A DNA stretch of 64,000 nt from Syntrophobacterales bacterium. Its GTDB lineage: Bacteria; Desulfobacterota; Syntrophorhabdia; Syntrophorhabdales; Syntrophorhabdaceae. The stretch is taken from assembly GCA_031274925.1 (NCBI GenBank), contig JAISPL010000014.1:1-64000 (forward strand). Reading direction: 5' to 3'. Shown one piece after another: positions 45,077 to 54,700 of this stretch (positions are counted from its first letter, which is position 1; every line of letters begins with the position of its first letter). The translations under genes were made by a program, and so were the position numbers. The notes beneath the pieces were generated by a model. That model was not told the DNA's origin, made no database searches, and saw only the letters and a list, made by a program, of their open reading frames with translations.

Positions 45077-45686
45077 ATCCTCTTGGCATGGGCTGGATTG
45101 AATGGCGGTTCGGAGGGCCCATCGGCCGGGTCAAAGGCGGTCCCACCGGCCGGTACATGGATGAAGGAGGAGCTCCGACGACTCTATTCTGGTGAGGATA
45201 AAACGGTTGATGTGAGGAGAAGGGTCTTTGATACCTGTACGAGGGTGGAAACGCGGAACGATTCATAGGAGGGTAACCCGGACGATTTGTCGCCATTTTT
45301 CTCTCGGAATCAACATAACTGTTATACCTGTTCCTTTGATTCTGATTGAGAGACCTGGAAAGATTGGCCCGATAATAATTGTACAGGTTATGTTTGGAAT
45401 TTTCAATTACCCTCAATTCCCTCTGTAACCTTTCCCGTCTTTCCGGACTGGCGAACTGATTTCTGTTCAGCTCCCTGAGTTCAAGCCGCTTATTGATGGC
45501 TTTCTGGTTCAAATCCTGAAAATCATCCATATATTTTCTCTTTGTCTCTTCAATCTGCATTCTCTGCGATTCGGAAAGCTGTAGGTCTCTCTCCAATTCC
45601 GAATATCTGTCTTGAGCATACACGGGCAGTGCACTTACAAAGATAAAAATAAACAAATATACGATAATATATCCGTTCCTGTTCAT
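45066..45686 (-). CDS. Periplasmic Spy/CpxP/ZraP-like protein
   Basis: 206 aa. Signal peptide at residues 1-24 (ends PVYAQ). Residues 28-120 are highly helical and charged with an LTxxQ-like pattern (LQLSESQRMQIEETKRKY and SLNQNQRNRYNSY), like the periplasmic chaperones Spy and ZraP. The C-terminal 70 residues are rich in Pro, Arg and Tyr with several His, possibly a metal-binding tail. Its link to the kinase and regulator suggests that it modulates the envelope-stress signal. It is not certain that zinc is the stimulus. Confidence 0.72.
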   Translation of the reverse strand: MNRNGYIIVYLFIFIFVSALPVYAQDRYSELERDLQLSESQRMQIEETKRKYMDDFQDLNQKAINKRLELRELNRNQFASPERRERLQRELRVIENSKHNLYNYYRANLSRSLNQNQRNRYNSYVDSERKMATNRPGYPPMNRSAFPPSYRYQRPFSSHQPFYPHQNRVVGAPPSSMYRPVGPPLTRPMGPPNRHSIQPMPRGYGR

Positions 45687-46163
45687 AAGTTGTGCGTCTG
45701 TACCGGTCGGGATATTACCAGGGACAGTTCATGAGATGAAAGGCCAATTTCATCCATCTAAAGCAAACCTTATTGTTTAGTCTGGCTTGCGGTAAAGGTA
45801 GTGGCGTCAGTCGTAGACAGGATGCGCCGTCGTTTTCATTAAAACCTCTCCGGAATTTAAATTGCACAATTATTAAATTTTGCAATAGCGGTGCCAGAAG
45901 GTTACTGTCGTGCAACATGCTTAAATTGCATGAGTTATCTTGAGGTAGAGCCGCTATTACCCAGTCGACGGTACGGAAATAAATGTCGGCAGAATGGTCG
46001 GAGTTCGACAATACTGTCGAAAAAAGAGCTGCGGCCCGTTTTTCAAGGGAAGGGGAGATGACTCGCCGGAAGACGGTCAAAGAGGTGCGTTGAAAAACAA
46101 TGGGTACCAAAGAGAGAACCTTAAATAGTTGCCTTTTTTACTTTTTAATACCCTGCAGGGTAT
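45687..46163. other. Intergenic region between ZraP-like gene and tyrS
   Basis: It should contain the promoter of the leftward three-gene operon; I could not find a convincing sigma-54 -24/-12 element. A 131-codon leftward frame is present but has no ribosome-binding site or family feature. Confidence 0.4.
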
Positions 46164-46164
46164 T
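46147..46164. terminator. Palindrome at the end of tyrS
   Basis: A perfect 18-bp palindrome AATACCCTGCAGGGTATT directly after the tyrS stop. It is A/T-flanked on both sides, so it may act as a bidirectional terminator. Confidence 0.5.
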
Positions 46165-47372
46165 TATTCTTCTATGATCACCTTCTTGAAATTGCGTTTC
46201 CCCACCTTGATAATGAGTTCCTTATCAGGCGGGATGTTTTCCGTGGTTACCTTGACGCTGTTTATGGTCACTGCTCCTTGGGCGACCATCCGTTTTGCCT
46301 CGGAAGACGACGGAACCATATGTATTGTGGCGAGGAGTTTTGGGAGCCAGTCGCCCACATCTTCTTTCTTGATCTTCACCACCTCAATGCTCTCGGGGAT
46401 CTCTTTATTTTTGAACACTTTCTCGAATCTCTCATGGGCGGCTTGAGCTTCCTTTCCGCCATGAAAACGGGTAATAATCTCCTTGGCAAAGGCTATTTTG
46501 GCATCTTTCGGATGGACCTCTCCTGTGGTTATGCCGTTCTTCAATGATTTTAATTCCTCAAGAGATATATCACTCATAAGCTCATAATACTTCAGCATGA
46601 GATCATCAGATATGGACATGAGCTTGCCGAATATTGTGTCGGGGGGCTCGTCTATTCCCACGTAATTTCCATAGGTTTTGCTCATCTTGTTTACCCCGTC
46701 CGTCCCTTCAAGAAGAGGAACGGTAAGAACGATTTGGGACTCCTGACCATAAACCTTCTGGATGTCCCTTCCTACGAGGAGGTTGAATATCTGATCGTGG
46801 CCGCCGAGCTCAACATCTGCCTTCAGAGCAACGGAATCGTAGGCCTGGACGAGAGGATAAAGAAACTCATGGATACTTATGGGCAGGTTATTCTGGAGCC
46901 TTTTCCTGAAATCGTCCCGCTCCAGTATGCGAGCCACCGTGTACTGTGCGCAAAGCCTTATCATATCCGCGGCGTTCATTGATTCCATCCACTCGCTGTT
47001 AAATCTTATCTCAGTTTTGTCGGGGTCAAGGATCTTGAACACCTGGTCTCTATAGGTCTGGGCATTGACCATCAGTTCCTCTTTGGTGAGGGTAGGTCTT
47101 GTCTCAATTCTACCCGTGGGGTCTCCTATAAGTCCCGTAAAATCCCCTATAAGAAAAACCGCCGTATGACCCAGTTCCTGGAATTGTTTCAGCTTCTGTA
47201 TTACTACCGTATGGCCGAGATGAAGGTCCGGCGCGGTAGGGTCCATTCCCAGTTTTACCCTGAGAGGTTTCCCGGATGCGTGGGTCTTTGCAAGTTTTTG
47301 CCTGAGATCAGGTTCATTGATTACGTCAACCGCTCCCCTTTTCAGAATCTCTATCTCTCTCTCGATGTCCAT
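46164..47372 (-). CDS. tyrS: Tyrosyl-tRNA synthetase
   Basis: 402 aa. Class I motifs HLGHTV and KMSKTYGNY (a Thr in place of the last Ser, as in the TyrRS type 2/TyrZ group), and a C-terminal S4 RNA-binding domain. ATG 47372 follows AGGACGG; the GTG five codons earlier overlaps a weaker site. It follows ymdB by 22 bp. Confidence 0.96.
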   Translation of the reverse strand: MDIEREIEILKRGAVDVINEPDLRQKLAKTHASGKPLRVKLGMDPTAPDLHLGHTVVIQKLKQFQELGHTAVFLIGDFTGLIGDPTGRIETRPTLTKEELMVNAQTYRDQVFKILDPDKTEIRFNSEWMESMNAADMIRLCAQYTVARILERDDFRKRLQNNLPISIHEFLYPLVQAYDSVALKADVELGGHDQIFNLLVGRDIQKVYGQESQIVLTVPLLEGTDGVNKMSKTYGNYVGIDEPPDTIFGKLMSISDDLMLKYYELMSDISLEELKSLKNGITTGEVHPKDAKIAFAKEIITRFHGGKEAQAAHERFEKVFKNKEIPESIEVVKIKKEDVGDWLPKLLATIHMVPSSSEAKRMVAQGAVTINSVKVTTENIPPDKELIIKVGKRNFKKVIIEE

Positions 47373-47393
47373 GATCCGTCCTGCCACCTTTTT

Positions 47394-48167
47394 TTAAGCC
47401 TTCTGTTTAATCCTCTCTATGTCGACGCACCGATTTCCGGTGGCCTCTACAGTGAGTATAATGCCTTGTATCTCGACTTCATCCTTTCCAACTTCGAATT
47501 TTTGAGGTATCTGGGTGACAAATTTTTCCAAGATTCTTCCTTTTTCCATACCAATAACGGAGTCGGAGGGACCTGTCATGCCCACATCGGTAATATATCC
47601 GGTGCCCTTCGGCAGGATTCTATCATCGGCGGTCTGGACATGGGTATGGGTGCCGAACACGGCAGCCGCTTTACCGTCAAGGAACCAACCCATGGCTATC
47701 TTTTCTGAAGTGGCTTCGGCATGGAAATCGACAATGAGAGGAATTGTGCGGTCCATCCGGGAGACCAAATCTTCCATTGCCCGGAAGGGGCAATCAATAG
47801 GATTCATAAAGACACGACCCTCAATGTTCGCCACGCACAGGGATTTCTTGCCCTTCTGCACAATGGTGTAGCCGAACCCTGGGGTGCCTGGGGGATAGTT
47901 GAGCGGTCTAATAACTCTCCGTTCTTCCATGAGGTATGGGACAACATCTTTTTTCTTCCAGATGTGATTCCCGGTGGTGATAACATCTATGCCGTAAGAG
48001 AGCATCTCTGCGGCCAGAGAAGGGGTAATGCCTATGCCGCCCGCAAGATTCTCTCCGTTGATGATCTTGAAATCGGCTTCCACGGTTCTGATGAAATTCT
48101 GGACAGCAATTCGGCCCGGTTTTCCAATTACATCGCCGAGAAAAAGGACCCTTATTTCACTTGGCAT
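47394..48167 (-). CDS. YmdB family metallophosphoesterase
   Basis: 257 aa, TIGR00282 family. Metal-ligand motifs: [23 protein letters not shown] and [10 protein letters not shown]. Members hydrolyse cyclic nucleotides (2',3'-cNMP) and lie next to rny in very many bacteria, where they influence sporulation or biofilm. It overlaps rny by 11 bp. Confidence 0.92.
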   Translation of the reverse strand: MPSEIRVLFLGDVIGKPGRIAVQNFIRTVEADFKIINGENLAGGIGITPSLAAEMLSYGIDVITTGNHIWKKKDVVPYLMEERRVIRPLNYPPGTPGFGYTIVQKGKKSLCVANIEGRVFMNPIDCPFRAMEDLVSRMDRTIPLIVDFHAEATSEKIAMGWFLDGKAAAVFGTHTHVQTADDRILPKGTGYITDVGMTGPSDSVIGMEKGRILEKFVTQIPQKFEVGKDEVEIQGIILTVEATGNRCVDIERIKQKA

Positions 48168-49713
48168 ATTCTACTGCTCTTGTCTCTCGTATTACAACTA
48201 TCTTGATCTGTCCTGGATATGAGAGATCAGTTTCTATTTTTTTTGCAATGTCTTTCGACAGTGTATATGTCGTATCATCGGTAATGCGCTCGCTGTTAAC
48301 CACGATCCTGATCTCTCTGCCTGCCTGGATTGCATAAGATTTTTCCACGCCGGCGAATCCGTTGGCGATTCGCTCAAGCTCGTCAAGTCTTTTTATGTAG
48401 GTCTCAAGCATCTCTCTTCTTGCACCTGGCCTTGCGCCTGACAAGGCGTCCGCAGCCTGTACGATCACATCAAGAAGGCCCGATGCAGGTACGTCTTCAT
48501 GGTGGGCCATGATGGAATGGATAATTTCGTCGCTTTCGCCATACTTTTTCGCTAAGTCCGCTCCAATTGAAGTGTGTGAACCCTCTATCTCGTGGTCTAC
48601 CGCTTTTCCGATATCATGGAGAAGCCCGGCTCTTTTTGCTTCTTTGACGTTTGCTTTCAACTCTGATGCGATGACACCACAGATAAATGCGACTTCCAGC
48701 GAGTGCTGATAAATATTCTGAGCGTAACTGCTTCTAAACTTAAGGCGTCCAAGGAGCTTAACGATCTCAGGATGGATATTGTGAACACCGAGGTCGAAGA
48801 CCGCCTGCTCGCCGGCTTCCTTAATCTTGTTCTCCATATCTTCCGCGACCTTGGAGACGATCTCTTCAATCCGTGCCGGGTGGATTCTGCCGTCGCTTAT
48901 GAGCCGTTCTATGGCAATCCGCGCTACTTCTCTTCGTATTGGGTTAAAACACGAGAGAATGACGGCTTCAGGGGTGTCGTCAATTATGATGTCGACGCCT
49001 GTGGACGCCTCCAGGGCTCTGATATTTCTTCCTTCCCTGCCGATTATCCTCCCTTTCATCTCTTCGTTGGGAAGGGTGACGGCGGAAACTGTATCCTCGC
49101 CCACATAGTCTCCCGCATACCTCTGAATAGCTAAGGCGATTATTTCTTTAGCTTTTCTGTCCGACCTTTCTTTAGCCTCCTCTTCGATCCTCTTGCAGAT
49201 TTTCACAGCCTCGTATTTGGCTTCGTCCTCCATCATCTGCATCAGGACCTTTTTGGCTTCTTCGGCGGTGAGACCCGATACTTTTTCGAGTTGCTCCCTT
49301 CCTTTTACTAGGAGGTCGTCATATTCCTTGATTTTTGCGTCGTAATGACCCTGTTTCTGGATGAGATCCCGATCTTTCCTGGAGAGATCGTCTTCTTTCT
49401 TTTCTAGACTCTCCATTTTTTTGTCGAGGCTTGATTCTTTCTGAGACAGTCTCCTTTCGGAATTCTGCAACTCCTGCCTTCTTGCCTTTACTTCCTGTTC
49501 TATCTCGTTGTTTGCTTTTATTACGATGTCTTTGGCTTGAAGTGATGCCTCACGAGTGAGGACATCGGCCTCTTTTTTGGCATCATCAAGTATCTTCTTG
49601 CCTATTTTTTCATATTCGCCGATCTTTTGTTTCTGAACGAAACGGGCCAAGACAAATCCGACCGACAACCCGACAATTATACCGATTATGGATATCAATA
49701 CATTTATATTCAA
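48157..49713 (-). CDS. rny: Ribonuclease Y
   Basis: 518 aa. N-terminal membrane helix (residues 4-24), a long coiled coil to about 200, a KH domain ([15 protein letters not shown]) and an HD domain ([17 protein letters not shown]). It is an endonuclease that starts mRNA decay at the membrane. Its presence suggests that RNase Y acts here in place of, or beside, RNase E. The gene pair with ymdB is conserved. Confidence 0.95.
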   Translation of the reverse strand: MNINVLISIIGIIVGLSVGFVLARFVQKQKIGEYEKIGKKILDDAKKEADVLTREASLQAKDIVIKANNEIEQEVKARRQELQNSERRLSQKESSLDKKMESLEKKEDDLSRKDRDLIQKQGHYDAKIKEYDDLLVKGREQLEKVSGLTAEEAKKVLMQMMEDEAKYEAVKICKRIEEEAKERSDRKAKEIIALAIQRYAGDYVGEDTVSAVTLPNEEMKGRIIGREGRNIRALEASTGVDIIIDDTPEAVILSCFNPIRREVARIAIERLISDGRIHPARIEEIVSKVAEDMENKIKEAGEQAVFDLGVHNIHPEIVKLLGRLKFRSSYAQNIYQHSLEVAFICGVIASELKANVKEAKRAGLLHDIGKAVDHEIEGSHTSIGADLAKKYGESDEIIHSIMAHHEDVPASGLLDVIVQAADALSGARPGARREMLETYIKRLDELERIANGFAGVEKSYAIQAGREIRIVVNSERITDDTTYTLSKDIAKKIETDLSYPGQIKIVVIRETRAVEYAK

Positions 49714-49837
49714 ATTACCCCCTTTATGGATAACGAATAGGGGGGTTAATCTATGAGGAAAGAGTATTCTTTTTCTTTCTGTCTAAGCCATTCTTAAGGC
49801 TATTCTGTACCTCCAAATAACATTAAGGTATTTATTC

Positions 49838-50016
49838 GCAAGACCTCTATTTCCTCAACAGCTACCCCTGATCTATCAAAACCCCGCAATGCCGTGTAAA
49901 CAACAAAATCTTGAACCTCTTGTGAGTGTGGGCGCCATTTCGCCGCTTAAGGCTTCTCGCCGAAACGAGCATGCACACCGCGTGCGGTATAAAGCTCCCG
50001 TTAAAGAGGTGTTGGT
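49838..50016 (-). ncRNA. ssrS: 6S RNA
   Basis: Minus strand, directly downstream of zapA, its usual place. The core shared with E. coli 6S RNA is readable: GCATGCTCG, a loop, CGAGAAGCCTTAA, then CCCACACTCAC and GAGGTTCAAGA in the same order. The ends pair through ACCTCT (50005-50010) with AGAGGT (49843-49848), closing a long stem around a central bubble. The ends are approximate. 6S RNA binds sigma-70 RNA polymerase and represses promoters in slow growth. Confidence 0.85.
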
Positions 50017-50026
50017 TCTAAGTTCA

Positions 50027-50314
50027 TCATTTATCACGCGCATCGCAGGGAACCTCAAATCCTTCAACCTTTTTCAAGAGCCTCAACGTTCGGCCTTCAA
50101 TTTTCTCTGCCTGTTCTTTCATGAGAAGATATTCATCGGAAAGTTCCATCATAGCCATGATGACTGCATTCAGGGTATTTACTATACCGTGGTTGCTGAG
50201 AACATATCCGATTCTCTCGGAAACAAACTCGGCAATCTCTTTAATTCTTTCGTCATCCTCGCCTATAAAGGTGAACGGTTGATTTAGTATCCTAACCTCA
50301 ACCTTTTTTTTCAT
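50027..50314 (-). CDS. zapA: Cell division protein ZapA
   Basis: 95 aa. It reads VEVRILNQPFTFIGEDDERIKEIAEFVSERI, then a C-terminal coiled coil. ZapA cross-links FtsZ filaments at the ring. It lies 19 bp after the ZapB-like gene and immediately before 6S RNA, an arrangement also found in gammaproteobacteria. Confidence 0.92.
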   Translation of the reverse strand: MKKKVEVRILNQPFTFIGEDDERIKEIAEFVSERIGYVLSNHGIVNTLNAVIMAMMELSDEYLLMKEQAEKIEGRTLRLLKKVEGFEVPCDARDK

Positions 50315-50333
50315 CTACACATTTACATATATA

Positions 50334-50567
50334 TTATACTTCAACCTTTTCAACTTTCTCAAGCAGCTTCGTGACTTTGTCCATTATAAGTTCGCGCTCG
50401 GTTCTGTTGGAATTCACCTTTTCCTTCAGCTGGGCATTTTCAGTCTCCACTAACTGGAGTCTTGCCATGGTATCTTCATGTGCTTTTTTCATCGACAGAT
50501 AACCGTTGATCAGGCCATCAATCTTTGTTTCCAGATCTTCAATCCTTGTTTCGCTAAACAGTTCCAT
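50334..50567 (-). CDS. ZapB-like coiled-coil protein
   Basis: 77 aa, nearly all heptad coiled coil (IEDLETKIDGLINGYLSMKK, then LVETENAQLKEKVNSNRTER). Size and composition match ZapB, which binds ZapA at the division ring; the neighbouring zapA supports this. Sequence conservation in such coiled coils is low, so the name is by context. It starts 3 bp after the prfB stop. Confidence 0.75.
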   Translation of the reverse strand: MELFSETRIEDLETKIDGLINGYLSMKKAHEDTMARLQLVETENAQLKEKVNSNRTERELIMDKVTKLLEKVEKVEV

Positions 50568-50570
50568 ACG

Positions 50571-51693
50571 TCATTTTATATTGTTTTTCTGTTCGAAAGT
50601 CAAGTACAAAAGGCACGTTTTGATGAAATGATCAATGTCTCCGTCTAGCACCGCTTCGGCATTGTGGTGCTCCGCTTTTGTGCGATGATCTTTGATCAGC
50701 TTATACGGGTGCAGGATATAGGAGCGGATTTGACTTCCCCACGATATATCTTTCTTCTCCTTGTTGAGGGAATTCATCTTCTCTTCCTGTTTTTTCTTCT
50801 CAAGTTCATAGATTCTCGACTTGAGTATGGCCATAGCTATGGCTCTGTTCTTATGCTGGGACCGCTCGTTCTGGCACTGAACCACGATGCCGGTCGGTAG
50901 GTGTGTGATCCTTATGGCGGATTCTGTTCTATTGACGTGCTGTCCGCCTGGTCCGCTTGACCGGAACGTGTCCACCCTCAGATCTTCTTCCCGTATATCG
51001 ACAGGTATGTCTTCAGGGAGTTCAGGGTATGCATATATGGAGGCAAACGACGTGTGGCGCCTGTTGTTCGCGTCGAATGGGGAAACTCTCACGAGTCTGT
51101 GTATACCTACCTCGCATTTCATGTATCCATAGGCATAGGCTCCCTTCAACATAAACGTCACATTCTTTATCCCCGCTTCCTCGCCCGGAAGCATGTCGAC
51201 CACCTGGGTCTCAAATCCTCTTCGCTCGGCCCACTTGAGATACATCCTGAGAAGCATTTCAGCCCAGTCCTGAGCCTCCGTGCCTCCGGCTCCCGCGTTT
51301 ATATAAATGATGGCGTTTCTCTGGTCATTATCACCGCCGAGCATCCGCTCCATTTCATACATACCGAGGGACTCGTCGAGGGAGTTGAGAAGGGAGGTGA
51401 GTTCGTCCATATCCCGGGGATCATCTGTTTCCCGCGCTATGTCATTCATGATGAGGATTTCTTCAAGGTCTTTTTCTTTTTTCCCCCAACGTTCGATTTC
51501 TTCCTGGAGTTTTGATCTTTCACGGAGCGCTTGCTGCGCTTTTTCATGGTCGTCCCAGAATTCTTTGGCTCCGATAGCGGCGTCGAGTCTGCGGATTTGT
51601 TCCGTTATTGCAGATAGGTCAAAGATAACCTCTAAGAGATCTCATTCTTTCCGTCAACTCATCTATTTTGCTTTTGGTTTCATCTGTCATCAT
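50571..51693 (-). CDS. prfB: Peptide chain release factor 2, with programmed +1 frameshift
   Basis: 373 aa after frameshifting. Zero-frame codons run from ATG 51693 (a second ATG at 51690) through 24 codons to CTT, then TGA at 51619-51621; reading resumes one base on as CTT-GAC and continues to 50571. The second part has SPFDANNRRHTSF with the SPF codon-recognition motif and GGQ in SSGPGGQHVNR. RF2 releases peptides at UGA and UAA, and its own UGA makes it autoregulated. It precedes zapB-like and zapA in one leftward transcript. Confidence 0.96.
51618..51636 (-). promoter_or_regulatory. prfB frameshift signal
   Basis: Minus strand: the internal Shine-Dalgarno-like AGAGG, then TAT-CTT-TGA-C. 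The slip codon CTT followed by TGA-C is the classical RF2 frameshift site. Confidence 0.93.
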
Positions 51694-51794
51694 AATAATA
51701 TATCCTTTCTTCTAAATGCTTTCCCTCGTGGAATGAGGTTGCCCCGGGCGGGAAAGGGATTTATATCAGTCAATAACTGTATAGCTGTGTGGGA

Positions 51795-52946
51795 TCACTT
51801 GGCGGCCGTTATCCTTGAGGCCACCTCCGCGCCGAAGGCGCTGCATTTCACCGGGTGTACCCCCTCCATCTGTCTCGCGAGGTCGTATGTTACTACCCCC
51901 CTCCGGATTGTCTCCTGAACAGCGGTTTCGAGTGCGGTGGAAGCCGCTCCAAGGCCTATGTGGTGAAACATCATGGCTGCGGAAAGGAGAAAGGATGTAG
52001 GGTTAATCGTATCTTTGCCTGCGTATTTGGGGGCGCTTCCATGGGTCGGTTCGAAGATGGCGACCCGGTCACCTATATTTGCGCCCGGGGCCACACCAAG
52101 TCCGCCAATGAGTGCCGCACATGCGTCCGAAAGATAGTCACCGTTCAGGTTCGGACATAACAATATGTCGTAATCTTCCGGTCTTAATATGGCCTGCATG
52201 AACATGTTGTCCGCAATTCTGTCGTTAAGCGGGATCTTACCGACTTCATCTCCAGGAGTCACCGAATCAGAAAAGTCGCGGGCTATGTCATAGACCCACT
52301 CCCTGAAGGCTCCTTCCGTGAATTTCATGATGTTCCCCTTATGTACAACCGTGATTGACCTCCGGTTATTCTTAATGGCATATTCTATGACCCATTTCGC
52401 GAATTTTCTTGTAGCTCCAAGGCTAATTGGTTTTACGCCGACGCCGGTATCTTCTGGCAGGGATACTCCCATGGCCTCCTTAAGGAACCTGAGGATGGTG
52501 AAGGCTTCGTTGGTCCCCTCTTTCCATTCGATCCCCTTGTAGAGATCCTCCGTATTCTCTCTGAATATTATGAAGTCCACGTTTTCCGGTTTTTTGAGAG
52601 GACTCGGGAGGCCTTTGAAGTATTTTACTGGCCTCATGCATACATAAAGGTTAAAAATTTGTCTTAGGTAAACATTTACACTTCTGAAACCGCCACCCAC
52701 TGGCGTAGTGAGAGGCCCCTTGAGTGCAACTCTTTTTCTTTTGATCTCTTCTATTGTGGCATCGGAAAGGAGCGTCCCATCTCGGTCAATGGCCTTTTGT
52801 CCTGCCTGAAAAACCGTCCAGACGAGCCGCTTTTCGCCTCCGTAGGCCTTTATTACGGCTTCTTCAATGACTTCTCGAGAAGAGCTCCAGATGTCTTCTC
52901 CGGCGCCGTCACCCTCAATGTAAGGAATCTCAATGGTCTCTCTCAC
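51795..52946 (-). CDS. icd: Isocitrate dehydrogenase
   Basis: 383 aa. Isocitrate/isopropylmalate dehydrogenase fold: LKGPLTTPVGGGFRSVNVYLRQ, the substrate arginines in YVCMRPVKYF, and FEPTHGSAPKYAG. The SVN (SLN-like) motif and the TPVGGG block mark isocitrate over isopropylmalate. It oxidatively decarboxylates isocitrate to 2-oxoglutarate; NADP is likely but the cofactor is not certain. It ends the operon with aconitase and Re-citrate synthase and overlaps the small aconitase gene by 4 bp. Confidence 0.9.
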   Translation of the reverse strand: MRETIEIPYIEGDGAGEDIWSSSREVIEEAVIKAYGGEKRLVWTVFQAGQKAIDRDGTLLSDATIEEIKRKRVALKGPLTTPVGGGFRSVNVYLRQIFNLYVCMRPVKYFKGLPSPLKKPENVDFIIFRENTEDLYKGIEWKEGTNEAFTILRFLKEAMGVSLPEDTGVGVKPISLGATRKFAKWVIEYAIKNNRRSITVVHKGNIMKFTEGAFREWVYDIARDFSDSVTPGDEVGKIPLNDRIADNMFMQAILRPEDYDILLCPNLNGDYLSDACAALIGGLGVAPGANIGDRVAIFEPTHGSAPKYAGKDTINPTSFLLSAAMMFHHIGLGAASTALETAVQETIRRGVVTYDLARQMEGVHPVKCSAFGAEVASRITAAK

Positions 52947-53440
52947 AGTTTCAACTCCCCGTATTTTTTGATATAACCGTCGAGGCCGCCTTCGTTGAGT
53001 ATAGCCCTCATTATTTTGGGAAGGGGTGCGAATCTCTTTTCTACCCCCTTTGTCTTATCTACAAGTATTCCGTCATCGAGTCTGAGTTCCAGGGTATCTC
53101 CTTCGTCGATGTCATCCACGTTGCAGATGATAGCTGCCAATCCTACGTTGATTGCATTTCTGTAAAATATGCGGGCGAAGGAGCGGGCAACGATTGCGTC
53201 TATTCCTGCCATGCTGATGATCACGGGCGCATGCTCTCTGCTCGACCCAAGCCCGAAGTTTGACCCGCCCACGATAATGTCGCCCTTCTTTGCTTTTTCG
53301 TGAAAGCCAGGGGCTATGTCTTCGAAAACGTGCTTTGCGAGGTCCTCAAGATTGGATCTCAGGTGATAAAACCTGCCCGGTGTTATGTGGTCGGTGGAAA
53401 TATTATCACCGAACTTCCACGCCCTTCCTGCCAATATCAT
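52943..53440 (-). CDS. Aconitase/LeuD-type small subunit
   Basis: 165 aa. LeuD fold: [17 protein letters not shown], the substrate-loop [15 protein letters not shown] and [22 protein letters not shown] lies 6 bp before ATG 53440, which fixes the start inside the end of the large-subunit gene. Flanked by a citrate synthase and icd, it should act as the swivel domain of an aconitase and not of isopropylmalate isomerase; this is inference from context. Confidence 0.88.
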   Translation of the reverse strand: MILAGRAWKFGDNISTDHITPGRFYHLRSNLEDLAKHVFEDIAPGFHEKAKKGDIIVGGSNFGLGSSREHAPVIISMAGIDAIVARSFARIFYRNAINVGLAAIICNVDDIDEGDTLELRLDDGILVDKTKGVEKRFAPLPKIMRAILNEGGLDGYIKKYGELKL

Positions 53441-54698
53441 CAACAACCTCCCTGGGATCTGTAAGTTTTCCTTCAAGTGCAGCAGCAGCAGCGGTTGTCG
53501 GTGATGCGAGAATGATTCCGGAATCGGGGTTGCCCATCCTTCCCAGAAAGTTCCTGTTTGATGTGGAAACACACACCTCGCCGTCGCCGAGAACACCCTG
53601 GTGTAGTCCTATGCACGGCCCGCATCCTGGAGGGAGTATCGTGGCTCCAGCGTCGAAGAGGACCGCAATAATACCTTCGTCCAGCGCACGCCGGTAGACC
53701 GTACGTGAGCCTGGACAGACCAGCAGTCGCACGCCTTTTGCCTTGCAACGGCCTTGAAGCACCAGTGCCGCTGCTCTCAGGTCCTGAAATCTGCCGTTTG
53801 TGCACGAACCGATAAAAACCTGATCCACTTTAAGGCCTTTTACCCTGGTGTCCGTTATATCCACCGCATTATCCACCTGATGTGGCAGGCTTACCATGGG
53901 TGAAAGATCTCCGACATTGATATGAAATATCTTATCATACGTTGCATCCCTGTCGGGGGCGATCTCGACATAGGCTTTTTCTCTTCCCATCCGTGCAAGG
54001 TAACTTCGGGTCATCATATCCGACGGGAAGAGACCGCACTTCGCCCCCGCCTCTACCGCCATATTCGATATGGTCATCCTGTCTTCCACTTCCATGAGGG
54101 TCACAGTATCTCCCGCAAACTCCATCGATTTGTATGTCGCACCGTCAGCCGAGATCATACTGATTATCTTAATAATTAGGTCTTTTACGAAAACGCCCGA
54201 AGGAAAAACGCCGCTTATCTCAAACCTGAGGCTCTCCGGGACCCTTAGCCATGTTTTTCCAAGGCCCATTGCAGCCGCAATATCCGTGGAACCCATCCCG
54301 GTCGAAAAGGCGGAAAGGGCGCCTCCTGTGCATGTGTGCGAATCGGCGCCTATAAGGAGTTCACCCGGTGAAAGAGCTTGCTCTGCCATCAACTGGTGGC
54401 ATATTCCGTCTCCTACTTCACTTGTCGACGCGCCGTATGAGGCGGCGAAGTCCCGTATTATCACCTGATCGTTCGAGAGCTCCATTCTTGGACTCGGAGA
54501 ACCGTGATCGATAAAAAACGTAACCCGGCTTCCATCGAAAAGGGACTTGAAGCCCATGGCTTCGAATCGTTTTATTGCCAGGGGCGCAGTACCATCCTGG
54601 AGAAGAATTCTGTCTACGCCTACTATCGCGTAATCCCCCTGACTTACATCTGTTCCAGCCTTCATGGACAGTATCTTTTCGGCTATGGTTTTGCCCAT
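53406..54698 (-). CDS. Aconitase/LeuC-type large subunit
   Basis: 430 aa. 4Fe-4S hydro-lyase: [32 protein letters not shown] and GCGPCIG supply the three cluster cysteines. Length and split form match the LeuC/HacA family found in archaea and anaerobes. ATG 54698 is chosen as the family start [10 protein letters not shown]; the longer frame overlaps the synthase gene. It probably isomerises citrate to isocitrate, given its neighbours; isopropylmalate or homocitrate cannot be excluded. Confidence 0.88.
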   Translation of the reverse strand: MGKTIAEKILSMKAGTDVSQGDYAIVGVDRILLQDGTAPLAIKRFEAMGFKSLFDGSRVTFFIDHGSPSPRMELSNDQVIIRDFAASYGASTSEVGDGICHQLMAEQALSPGELLIGADSHTCTGGALSAFSTGMGSTDIAAAMGLGKTWLRVPESLRFEISGVFPSGVFVKDLIIKIISMISADGATYKSMEFAGDTVTLMEVEDRMTISNMAVEAGAKCGLFPSDMMTRSYLARMGREKAYVEIAPDRDATYDKIFHINVGDLSPMVSLPHQVDNAVDITDTRVKGLKVDQVFIGSCTNGRFQDLRAAALVLQGRCKAKGVRLLVCPGSRTVYRRALDEGIIAVLFDAGATILPPGCGPCIGLHQGVLGDGEVCVSTSNRNFLGRMGNPDSGIILASPTTAAAAALEGKLTDPREVVDDIGRKGVEVR

Positions 54699-54700
54699 AT

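Noticed and set aside
45687-45800. Sigma-54 promoter before the ZraP-like gene
   Set aside because: No GG-N10-GC element close to the TGGCAC-N5-TTGC consensus was found.
45715-46110. 131-codon leftward open frame
   Set aside because: No ribosome-binding site, no signal, domain or family feature; composition looks random.
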